Of a DNA stretch of 64,000 nucleotides, positions 23,526 through 32,900 are shown in pieces. Under the pieces are notes generated by a model. That model was not told the origin of the DNA, made no database searches, and saw nothing but the letters and a program-made list of their open reading frames with translations. Location: NCBI GenBank assembly GCA_963281255.1, contig OY725498.1:868001-932000 (forward strand). Direction: 5' to 3'. The stretch's first letter is position 1. Every line of letters starts with the position of its first letter. A program made the translations under genes and the position numbers. The DNA comes from Aphrocallistes beatrix (lineage: Eukaryota > Porifera > Hexactinellida > Sceptrulophora > Aphrocallistidae).

Positions 23526-24287
23526 TCAATCGTATTGTCTAGAGTTGTAGCGACTGTAATGGCTGTATTGTCTGATGTGGGGTGTGGCAACGTCAGATAC
23601 GGTTGGTGATATATCTACTCTATATTCTTTTTCACAGCAAATTAATTGATACAACTTTGTCTTCGTAATCCAACCTTTGAAAAAGAAACATGCACAAAAA
23701 CATGGCACCGATAATAAAGCAGCTACAATAAAAATGCCTATGGTTGCTATCTCCCAAGTACAATCTATTGGACTACATGGCGGACACCCAGTTGTAGGTA
23801 CTGTGCTATCTGAATAATTTGTTGATGCGGTTTTGACGGAGGAATCAACGGAATCGGTAACCATTGCAGGAGGAGTGGATGTGTTCTGAACGAAGTCAGC
23901 CAATATCAGAGAAGCAGAAATTACTGTATCATTCTCAACATATTGAAAGCAAGTGAAGTTGATAGAGAGATCAGATTCGTTAAGAGAAAAGATGGAAATA
24001 AATCCCTGTAGGTAGGTGCTACTTGAATCACGGATACTCCATCCATGGTAACGATTGTCTCCAAACTTAGATTGAATCTCGTCAAAGTCAAACTGATGGT
24101 CAATATTGCTAGTAGTTAGATCTGGAACTGTACCAGAGAACTGGTATCCATCAGGAGCTGTTAGCTTACAAGCTAAGAGCACATCTTCTCCCAACTTAGG
24201 ATGGATGGGCAGGGACTTAGGAATAAAATTGCACTCAGAAAACCAAGGAGTGTAAAAAACGAGGAAGAAGATTGCTATGTATAGCAT
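23526..24287 (-). CDS. Single-Ig-domain type I membrane protein, family member 5
   Basis: This is an intronless gene of 253 residues. The signal peptide MLYIAIFFLVFYTPWFSEC is shared almost exactly with member 6 and the broken copy 8. The Ig-like domain has Cys at about 40 and 113. The short stalk ends in TTGCPPC next to the membrane segment (about EIATIGIFIVAALLSVPCF, followed by more Cys and Phe). The tail of about 50 residues is Tyr-rich near its end (QYSHYSRYNSRQYD), unlike any other member. None of these tyrosines fits a classical ITIM or ITAM. The ectodomain is near-identical to member 6 while the tail is unrelated. Confidence 0.85.
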   Translation of the reverse strand: MLYIAIFFLVFYTPWFSECNFIPKSLPIHPKLGEDVLLACKLTAPDGYQFSGTVPDLTTSNIDHQFDFDEIQSKFGDNRYHGWSIRDSSSTYLQGFISIFSLNESDLSINFTCFQYVENDTVISASLILADFVQNTSTPPAMVTDSVDSSVKTASTNYSDSTVPTTGCPPCSPIDCTWEIATIGIFIVAALLSVPCFCACFFFKGWITKTKLYQLICCEKEYRVDISPTVSDVATPHIRQYSHYSRYNSRQYD

Positions 24288-24344
24288 TAACTTTCAACTA
24301 TCTAATCTGTTACACTTAAATCAAAACTTGGCAGCAAGATATCA

Positions 24345-24810
24345 CAGAGTTGCACGCGGGCTGCGGGCCGACTTTTCTTATCGGCCCGCGGGCTGTGCGG
24401 AACGAATATAAGTATGCAGGCTCCGCGGGCCGGAAATCTTGGCAGGGCTCCCCGCGATGACAACCGAAACGATGTTTTTAACTGTCGATAGAAGTTGCAG
24501 AAACTATATTGCCGGCACTCGCCGGCAATATAGTTTCTGCTTCACTCGCCGGCAATATAGAGTGATGGCCTGGGACACTTCTGATACTTACGTAAATGGA
24601 ACTTTGTTAGTTTCCACTTATTTGTCTTTGCAGAAACTCACCCCATAAAAGGATTCCCTAAGTGTCTCTCAATAGTTAGTAACTCACAAAGTGGGCCAAA
24701 AATATTTATGCGGGCCGAATAATTTAGTTGCAGGCTTCTTGCGGGCCGCGGGCCGGGTTAACTTAAAATTGCGGGCCGCGGTTACAAATTTCGGCCCGCG
24801 TGCAACTCTG
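24345..24810. mobile_element. hAT-like MITE rich in CGGCCCGCGG motifs, with a near-perfect target-site duplication
   Basis: The ends CAGAGTTGCACGCGGG and CCCGCGTGCAACTCTG are perfect 16-bp inverted repeats. The flanks agatatca (24337-24344) and cgatatca (24811-24818) match at seven of eight positions, an 8-bp target-site duplication typical of hAT elements. The inside carries repeated CGGCCCGCGG motifs and a central fold-back around gccggcaatatagtttctgc (about 24495-24560). It is non-coding. It lies between members 5 and 6 of the Ig cluster. Confidence 0.85.
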
Positions 24811-25205
24811 CGATATCACTACTACCTAACTTGTATGTGTTGCTATGAGGTGTTTACATAGTAATCGCAACATGGCGATTATACAGCGTCGGTCAAATGA
24901 ATTGCTCAAATTATATTTCAATAAAATTTGAGTTCTTCAAGTGATGATTGCCATAATTTAACCAACTCCCTACCCTTGGCTTCCTCTGAACTATCCATGT
25001 GGAAATCTTTATTGAATAATCCGATAATATCTCAACTTTATAACAGTCTGAATCGGGGTTTTTAACAGACTACTAAGGAACTGCCTAAAATCCCGTTTGG
25101 GAGAACAGGGTTCCCTAGAGCCTAGGGGATATGTTCGGGGGTACAAGATTCACTATGACATCGGCACTATGTAATTCAGTCAATGTTATATGAAATGATT
25201 TAATC

Positions 25206-25369
25206 CAGTGGTTCCCAACCTGGGATCCATGGACCCCATAGTGGCCCACAGAAGATATCAGGGGGTCCACAGGATTCGAAATTTTGTATTATGGTTAATA
25301 GGAGGGGTCCACAGAATATAGGAAAATTGCTATAGGGGGTCCACAGTCAGAAAAGGTTGAAAACCGCTG
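25206..25369. mobile_element. hAT-like MITE with a perfect 8-bp target-site duplication
   Basis: The element begins CAGTGGTTCCCAACC and ends GGTTGAAAACCGCTG. Both flanks read atttaatc (25198-25205 and 25370-25377), a perfect 8-bp duplication. The interior repeats GGGGGTCCACAG. It belongs to the same family as 14165-14292 and is the younger copy. Confidence 0.88.
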
Positions 25370-25505
25370 ATTTAATCCATATATTGCATATTATAAACAA
25401 ACTTGAAAGTGATACTTTCTATTAGTATAAACACAACACGGACAAATTACACTGCACACTGATTATAATCAATATTCTAATTGGTTCACTTTAAAAGAGA
25501 AATAT

Positions 25506-26441
25506 TTATAGATTTTCTTCTGAACCACTTTCAGAATTGAGTATTTTCCTTGTGTGGTAGGATTCCTCAGTAGAGCAGTCATTCTGCAGCTTGGGACATT
25601 CTCTGTTGGAAAGTTGGCTCGTGCAGGATTTGAAGGAAGACGAACTAGTGGAACTTTCTGAACTGGGAGCATTATTGGAGAGATGAAGTGGCCGCATAGG
25701 ATCAGTATTAGTGGTCGTTGTTTGATTTGAACATCTATTTTTATCTTGTTTCTTCCAAAAGAAATAAATATATACCCATAAAGTAATACACTGAGTAAAA
25801 ACAAAGACACTACAAATACACAGAACAGCTGATAAGATCCCTATAATAGCTAATAGATAGGAACAGTCGCTAGATTCACTAACTTCCTTCGAAGTTGTCA
25901 CTGTAGGATGAATGGGTGTATTGTATATGCTGCCTGTAGTTCCAATGGATGGCGAATCAGTTATACTAGCATTGCCGTCATTTGTAGATGACACAGTGGT
26001 TGGTTTGGCATGAGTTTGCGTACTAGAAGTTGGCGTATTTTGAATAAAGTTATTCAATATGAGAGAGGCCGAAATGATTCTATCATTCTCAACATATTGA
26101 GAGCAAGTGAAGTTGATAAAGAAATCAGATTCGTTAAGAGAAAAGATGAAAATAAATCCCTGAAGGTAGGTGCTACTTGAATCACGGATACTCCATCCAT
26201 GGTAACGACTGTCTCCAAACTTAGATTGAATCTCATCAAAGTCAAACTGATGGTCAATATTGCTAGTAGTTAGGTCTGGAACTGTACCAGAGAACTGGTA
26301 TCCATCAGGAGCTGTTAGCTTACAAGCTAAGAGCACATCTTCTTCCAACTTAGGATGGATGGGCAGGGATTTAGGAATAAAACTGCACTCAGAAAACCAA
26401 GGAGTGTAAAAAACGAGGAAGAAGATTGCTATGTATAGCAT
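25506..26441 (-). CDS. Single-Ig-domain type I membrane protein, family member 6 (mosaic)
   Basis: This is an intronless gene of 311 residues. The signal peptide and Ig-like domain are almost those of member 5: MLYIAIFFLVFYTPWFSEC, SGTVPDLTTSNIDHQFDFDE, and Cys at about 40 and 113 (FINFTCSQ). From ASLILNNF onwards the sequence switches to resemble member 3, including the stalk start and the tail end EESYHTRKILNSESGSEENL. The stalk is long and Thr/Ser-rich. The membrane segment is about LLAIIGILSAVLCICSVFVF followed by a second hydrophobic stretch before FWKKQDKN. The tail is about 75 residues and has a poly-Ser patch. The gene is open throughout and looks functional. Confidence 0.85.
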   Translation of the reverse strand: MLYIAIFFLVFYTPWFSECSFIPKSLPIHPKLEEDVLLACKLTAPDGYQFSGTVPDLTTSNIDHQFDFDEIQSKFGDSRYHGWSIRDSSSTYLQGFIFIFSLNESDFFINFTCSQYVENDRIISASLILNNFIQNTPTSSTQTHAKPTTVSSTNDGNASITDSPSIGTTGSIYNTPIHPTVTTSKEVSESSDCSYLLAIIGILSAVLCICSVFVFTQCITLWVYIYFFWKKQDKNRCSNQTTTTNTDPMRPLHLSNNAPSSESSTSSSSFKSCTSQLSNRECPKLQNDCSTEESYHTRKILNSESGSEENL

Positions 26442-27425
26442 TCTTTTACAAAATAAAATAGTTGAGAAAATATCTATTCTGTTAAAACAAACACTTAATA
26501 TAAAATTAATTTACACTTGTATAACTAATTGTGGATGAAGCATTGGAGAGCTGAGGGAGTTGTATAGGATTGTATCTGAACCATGAACCAAGTTTCTAAG
26601 CAACACAGTCGACTTGATACTCACTCCAGATAAAGAGTAGTTGCGCAGGAGTTGTGGTGTGCTGGTTATAGTGGCAATGACCGCCACTAGTTATACAGTT
26701 AAGTGCATAAGCTTTTGATGATATTTCAGTTTTATTTGTATGTAAAATTTTTAGTACGTAACACCAAAAGTATTCAACCATTCTGAGATTTCATAGAAAT
26801 AGCATGAAATAGGTCTATTCTTCAAGGACTAGGCATACACTGTGTTTGATTTCAGATTCTTAATATAAACTTTCGAATTATCTATTCTTAAACTTTCAGC
26901 TCGATCATTGTATTCGTCCCGGTTAAAATTTTTCAACCTTTTTTCTCACATTATAATTATTATTTATTATCTATAATTGTGGTAACTCGTTTTTGTTCGC
27001 AAAAAAAAGTTGATGCAATAAACTCATAGTTGAACTCGTTTAAGAATTCATTTCAATTCATTCATTCAGTATTTGAATTTTCAATTCTTCATGACTATGC
27101 AAAATATTAGTACAGAATATTTATAATCGATAATTAAAAACGTACATTTTGATCTAAAATGAATTTCTAGACCAACTCAAAATGAATTTATGCAGTCCTG
27201 ATCACTTAAACAGCAGATTGGCAGGGTCCATATCGATCGCGGTGCATAAATAATAAGTTATGTGTCATACAGTTGTAATGCCAAATATATTATTAGAATA
27301 AACATGAAGTATATCAATCAATTCCGGATAAACAAGTAAATATCATCGATTTCAAATATACGTCTGAATTTCGTAAACAATTTGGATAGTATTTATAGTA
27401 TTTGTAGTGATTAGTATTTATTGAG

Positions 27426-28202
27426 ATGCAATTTTCAATTCTTCCATTTCTCTTTCTCTTCTTTCACACCTCATGGTCTGCTGAAAACAGTTTTATTATC
27501 AAGTCTACTCCCGTCTATCCTAAGTTGGGAGAAGATGTGCTCTTAGCTTGCAAACTAACAGCTCCTGATGGACATAAGTTTCATGGTAAGGTACCAGACC
27601 TAAACACTAGCAATATTGACCATCATTTTAACTTTGATGATATTCATTCCAAGTTCGGAGATCGTTACCATGGATGGACTAGCCGTGATTCAAGTAGCAC
27701 TTACCTACAGGGATTTATTTTCATTTCCTCTCTTCAGGAATCCGATCTCTCTGTCATCTTTAATTGCTTCCAACGTGTTCAGGTGACTGATGAAGAAAAA
27801 TTGTTTTCCCTGATATTGGGTGAGCTCGTCCAGACTACGGACTCTACTCCTGCAATGGTTGCTAACTCTATTGACCCTTCAAACCCTAGTTCTCTTCCTA
27901 CTAATCTGATTACATCAACTGATGACATAACATCCTCAAAAACTCCTGATCTACTTCCAACACCTTCTAATTCAATTAATATGAAAACACAGATAAGCAG
28001 AAACATTCCTCTTGTTCCATCTAGTACTCCCATTTTTTCTGGCACAAACGGCCAAAAATGGGACGATGTTTCGCTAGCTTGGTACCAAGTACCTTTGAAT
28101 TGGTTAATTTCCATTAACTTAGTAATATCAATATTAATATTAATATTGATAGTAATAATATTTATAATATATTTGAAAAAAAGAAGAGAAAAACAGGAAT
28201 GA
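27426..28202 (+). CDS. Single-Ig-domain type I membrane protein, family member 7, opposite strand, almost tailless
   Basis: This is an intronless gene of 258 residues and the only member of the cluster on the plus strand. The signal peptide is MQFSILPFLFLFFHTSWSAE. The Ig-like domain keeps the pattern (GEDVLLACKLTAPDG, FHGKVPDLNTSNIDHHF, RYHGW, QESDLSVIFNCFQ) with Cys at about 42 and 114. The common NFT sequon is replaced by IFNC. The stalk is long and Ser/Thr-rich. The membrane segment is very Ile-rich (LVISILILILIVIIFIIYL) and the protein ends with only about eight cytoplasmic residues, KKRREKQE. It therefore cannot signal through its own tail. A decoy, a ligand, or a partner-dependent receptor are possibilities. 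Confidence 0.84.
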   Translation: MQFSILPFLFLFFHTSWSAENSFIIKSTPVYPKLGEDVLLACKLTAPDGHKFHGKVPDLNTSNIDHHFNFDDIHSKFGDRYHGWTSRDSSSTYLQGFIFISSLQESDLSVIFNCFQRVQVTDEEKLFSLILGELVQTTDSTPAMVANSIDPSNPSSLPTNLITSTDDITSSKTPDLLPTPSNSINMKTQISRNIPLVPSSTPIFSGTNGQKWDDVSLAWYQVPLNWLISINLVISILILILIVIIFIIYLKKRREKQE

Positions 28203-28513
28203 CAAAGGATAAACCCAAGACGAGTTAGGAAGAAATATATACAACAACAAAGAATGCAAACTGAGTAATATTAATCTTCAAACAAATGTTCAAGGCCAAT
28301 TTTCCTAATAATAATGCTCATTGTAATATTTATAATAATTGAACACTAGGTGCATTAGACATTGTATGCTGTCTCTGCTTGTTGCTTATTATTGAGAAAT
28401 CTCAAAGATTCAGATAAATATTTGCTTCATAGAAATAGTAATTAACTTTTGCAATGTTAATTAACAATTAAATGTTTGCTCATTACTTATATGTTGAACA
28501 AATGGATAGTGCC

Positions 28514-28832
28514 TATGTCTAGATGATGGTAAGCTCACCGATTACAGATAGACATACAGATGTAATTAAACAGTGAAATCAGCGCAAAATCAATGGAATT
28601 CCAATGCAATATTTGATGATATTCTTGAAGTTCATGTCGTTGCAGAAATTATTTTTAGTCTGAAAAAAGGTACTTACTTACTGATAGCTTTGTCATCGCT
28701 CATGGCCATATCCTGTATCGATATCAAGAAGTGGAACACTCCCTCTTGCACCACTTCACACCCGAAACTGAGTCCAAGGATAGCCAGGGTCCTGTGAACT
28801 TCCGGGAGGACCAATCTCAGATTCTGAGTGGT
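28514..28832 (-). pseudogene. Duplicated fragment of the EFR3 gene (part of one exon and its intron)
   Basis: This stretch is nearly identical to 36972-37290, which covers the 3' part of EFR3 exon 5 and the adjoining intron. The exon part still reads like EFR3 (SFGCEVVQEGVFHFLISIQD with small changes), but no other EFR3 exon accompanies it. The similarity stops abruptly at about 28832, where Ig-family sequence begins. It is therefore a transposed or recombined fragment rather than a gene. Confidence 0.85.
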
Positions 28833-29066
28833 TCTCCAAACTCAGATTGGATCTCGTCAAAGTTAAACTGATGGTCAATACGTATTGCTAGTAGTTAGAT
28901 CTGGAACTGTACCAGAGAACTGGTATCCATCAGGAGCTGCCAGCTTACAAGCTAAGAGCACATCTTCTCCCAACTTAGGATGGATGGGCAGGGAGTTAGG
29001 AATAAAACTGCACTCAGAAAACCAAGTAGTGTAAAAAACGAGGAAGAAGGTTGCTATGTATAGCAT
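28833..29066 (-). pseudogene. Broken Ig-family copy (member 8), truncated and frameshifted
   Basis: The 5' part of a family member starts at 29066 with a signal peptide like that of members 5 and 6 (MLYIATFFLVFYTTWFSEC) and runs through LACKLAAPDGYQF and SGTVPDLTTSN. A 4-bp insertion near 28880 shifts the frame compared with the intact copies and leads to a stop at 28875. The remaining Ig text continues in another frame to about 28833 and is then replaced by the EFR3 fragment. The second cysteine, stalk, membrane segment and tail are missing. The copy cannot make a receptor. Confidence 0.85.
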
Positions 29067-29530
29067 TCTTTTACAAAATAAGATAGTTGAGAAAATATCT
29101 AATCTGTTAAAACAAAAAATTAATTAATTTGTATAACTAATCAAATAAAATAACCTTAATTTCACCATCATAAAGTACGACCTGATTTTATGTGCTAAGA
29201 TGCCACTAACGAACTAATATGATTATTTAAGTCAATAGTTTTATAAGAGATTTACGGGAGTGTAGAGTAGAAAAGAAACGATTCAATAATCATAATAATG
29301 CTGCATCTAAATTTAGATACGGGAAAGAGACTTGAACCAAGTTTCTAAGCAACAGTCGATACTCACTCTGGAGTCTAGATAAAGACTAATTGCTCAGGAG
29401 TTGTGGTGTGCTGGCTATAGCGACAAATACTGCCACACGAGTTATACAGTTAAGCGCATAGCCATTTGAAGATATATCAACTTTATTTGTAAATTTGTAG
29501 TAGCACCAAAAGTATTCAACCACTAAGAAA
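29067..29530. repeat. Segmental duplicate of the region upstream of family member 6
   Basis: Text such as caagtttctaagcaacacag, ggagttgtggtgtgctggyt and agtattcaaccaytmwgaga recurs in the same order at 26442-26790, upstream of member 6. The duplication that produced the broken copy therefore carried its upstream flank with it. Confidence 0.75.
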
Positions 29531-29544
29531 TCTTTTCATATCGT

Positions 29545-29959
29545 ATCAATCAGAAAATATAATATCCGAATTCTACACCCATAAAAAGCATATGTTAACA
29601 GTTGGAAGCTAATCTCTAGCATATTTGTGTTATTTGTTTACTTTATGTACCCATTGTAAACAAAAGTAAACAAAAGATTTATCATATAGAACTGAAAATA
29701 TGATATTCGAAATCTACACCCCTGAAAACAGAATGTCAACCGCTGAAAGCAAGTTTCTAGCATATTTGTGTAATTTGTTTACTTTATGTACCCATTGTAA
29801 ACAAAAGATTTATCATATAGAACTGAAAATATGATATTCGAAATCTCACCCCTGAAAACCCCAGGTCAATCGTTTAAAGCAAGTTTCTAGCATATGTTTG
29901 AGATTTGTTTACTTTATGTACCTATTGTAAACAAAAGTAAACAAACAATTTTGATTTTG
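29545..29959 (+). repeat. AT-rich dispersed repeat, three tandem copies, forward
   Basis: Three copies of a unit of about 125-150 bp start near 29570, 29708 and 29838. Each includes gaaagcaagtttctagcata and gtttactttatgtacc, followed by ttgtaaacaaaagtaaac. The same unit lies in the reverse direction on the other side of the satellite (35400-36040), and elsewhere at 37620-37880 and 60650-60895. Confidence 0.8.
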
Positions 29960-32900
29960 CAGCATGCTGCGATTTAATTCTCAGCATGCTGGGATTTAAT
30001 TCTCAGCATGCTGCGATTTAATTCTCAGCATGCTGAGATTTAATTCTCAGCATGCTGAGATTTAATTCTCAGCATGCTGGGATTTAATTCTCAGCATGCT
30101 GGGATTTAATTCTCAGCATGCTACGATTTAATTCTCAGCATGCTGCGACTTAATTCTCAGCATGCTGGGATTTAATTCTCAGCATGCTGCGATTTAATTC
30201 TCAGCATGCTGGGATTTAATTCTCAGGATGCTGCGATTTAATTCTCAGCATGCTGGGATTTAATTCTCAGCATGCTGCGATTTAATTCTCAGCATGCTGA
30301 GATTTAATTCTCAGCATGCTGGGATTTAATTCTCAGCATGCTGCGATTTAATTCTCAGCATGCTGCGATTTAATTCTCAGCATGCTGAGATTTAATTCTC
30401 AGCATGCTGCGATTTAATTCTCAGCATGCTGAGATTTAATTCTCAGCATGCTGGGATTTAATTCTCAGCATGCTGCGATTTAATTCTCAGCATGCTGGGA
30501 TTTAATTCTCAGCATGCTGCGATTTAATTCTCAGCATGCTGGGATTTAATTCTCAGCATGCTGCGATTTAATTCTCAGCATGCTGAGATTTAATTCTCAG
30601 CATGCTGGGATTTAATTCTCAGCATGCTGGGATTTAATTCTCAGCATGCTGCGATTTAATTCTCAGCATGCTGGGATTTAATTCTCAGCATGCTGAGAAT
30701 TAAATCCCAGCATGCTGGGATTTAATTCTCAGCATGCTGGGATTTAATTCTCAGCATGCTGAGATTTAATTCTCAGCATGCTGGGATTTAATTCTCAGCA
30801 TGCTGAGATTTAATTCTCAGCATGCTGCGATTTAATTCTCAGCATGCTGGGATTTAATTCTCAGCATGCTGAGATTTAATTCTCAGCATGCTGCGATTTA
30901 ATTCTCAGCATGCTGGGAGATTTAATTCTCAGCATGCTGAGATTTAATTCTCAGCATGCTGAGATTTAATTCTCAGCATGCTGCGATTTAATTCTCAGCA
31001 TGCTGGGAGATTTAATTCTCAGCATGCTGAGATTTAATTCTCAGCATGCTGGGATTTAATTCTCAGCATGCTGAGATTTAATTCTCAGCATGCTGCGATT
31101 TAATTCTCAGCATGCTGAGATTTAATTCTCAGCATGCTGGGATTTAATTCTCAGCATGCTGGGATTTAATTCTCAGCATGCTGAGATTTAATTCTCAGCA
31201 TGCTGAGATTTAATTCTCAGCATGCTGGGATTTAATTCTCAGCATGCTGGGATTTAATTCTCAGCATGCTGAGATTTAATTCTCAGCATGCTGCGATTTA
31301 ATTCTCAGCATACTGAGATTTAATTCTCAGCATGCTGGGATTTAATTCTCAGCATGCTGCGATTTAATTCTCAGCATGCTGCGATTTAATTCTCAGCATG
31401 CTGAGATTTAATTCTCAGCATGCTGCGATTTAATTCTCAGCATGCTGAGATTTAATTCTCAGCATGCTGGGATTTAATTCTCAGCATGCTGCGATTTAAT
31501 TCTCAGCATGCTGGGATTTAATTCTCAGCATGCTGCGATTTAATTCTCAGCATGCTGGGATTTAATTCTCAGCATGCTGCGATTTAATTCTCAGCATGCT
31601 GAGATTTAATTCTCAGCATGCTGGGATTTAATTCTCAGCATGCTGGGATTTAATTCTCAGCATGCTGCGATTTAATTCTCAGCATGCTGGGATTTAATTC
31701 TCAGCATGCTGAGATTTAATTCTCAGCATGCTGCGATTTAATTCTCAGCATGCTGGGATATAATTCTCAGCATGCTGCGATTTAATTCTTAGCATGCTGC
31801 GATTTAATTCTCAGCATGCTGGGATTTAATTCTCAGCATGCTGCGATTTAATTCTCAGCATGCTGGGATTTAATTCTCAGCATGCTGCGATTTAATTCTC
31901 AGCATGCTGAGATTTAATTCTCAGCATGCTGGGATTTAATTCTCAGCATGCTGGGATTTAATTCTCAGCATGCTGCGATTTAATTCTCAGCATGCTGGGA
32001 TTTAATTCTCAGCATGCTGAGAATTAAATCCCAGCATGCTGGGATTTAATTCTCAGCATGCTGGGATTTAATTCTCAGCATGCTGAGATTTAATTCTCAG
32101 CATGCTGGGATTTAATTCTCAGCATGCTGAGATTTAATTCTCAGCATGCTGCGATTTAATTCTCAGCATGCTGGGATTTAATTCTCAGCATGCTGAGATT
32201 TAATTCTCAGCATGCTGCGATTTAATTCTCAGCATGCTGGGAGATTTAATTCTCAGCATGCTGAGATTTAATTCTCAGCATGCTGAGATTTAATTCTCAG
32301 CATGCTGCGATTTAATTCTCAGCATGCTGGGAGATTTAATTCTCAGCATGCTGAGATTTAATTCTCAGCATGCTGGGATTTAATTCTCAGCATGCTGAGA
32401 TTTAATTCTCAGCATGCTGCGATTTAATTCTCAGCATGCTGAGATTTAATTCTCAGCATGCTGGGATTTAATTCTCAGCATGCTGGGATTTAATTCTCAG
32501 CATGCTGAGATTTAATTCTCAGCATGCTGAGATTTAATTCTCAGCATGCTGGGATTTAATTCTCAGCATGCTGGGATTTAATTCTCAGCATGCTGAGATT
32601 TAATTCTCAGCATGCTGCGATTTAATTCTCAGCATACTGAGATTTAATTCTCAGCATGCTGGGATTTAATTCTCAGCATGCTGCGATTTAATTCTCAGCA
32701 TGCTGGGAGATTTAATTCTCAGCATGCTGAGATTTAATTCTCAGCATGCTGAGATTTAATTCTCAGCATGCTGGGATTTAATTCTCAGCATGCTGGGATT
32801 TAATTCTCAGCATGCTGAGATTTAATTCTCAGCATGCTGGGATTTAATTCTCAGCATGCTGAGATTTAATTCTCAGCATGCTGCGATTTAATTCTCAGCA

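Noticed and set aside
24439-24648. 69-codon plus-strand frame
   Set aside because: It lies inside the hAT-like MITE at 24345-24810 and covers its fold-back.
17147-26441. Classical ITIM or ITAM in receptor tails
   Set aside because: I checked the tyrosines in members 3, 5 and 6. None has the V/I/L/S-x-Y-x-x-L/V/I pattern, so no such signalling claim is made.
27779-28114. 111-codon minus-strand frame
   Set aside because: Antisense to Ig family member 7.
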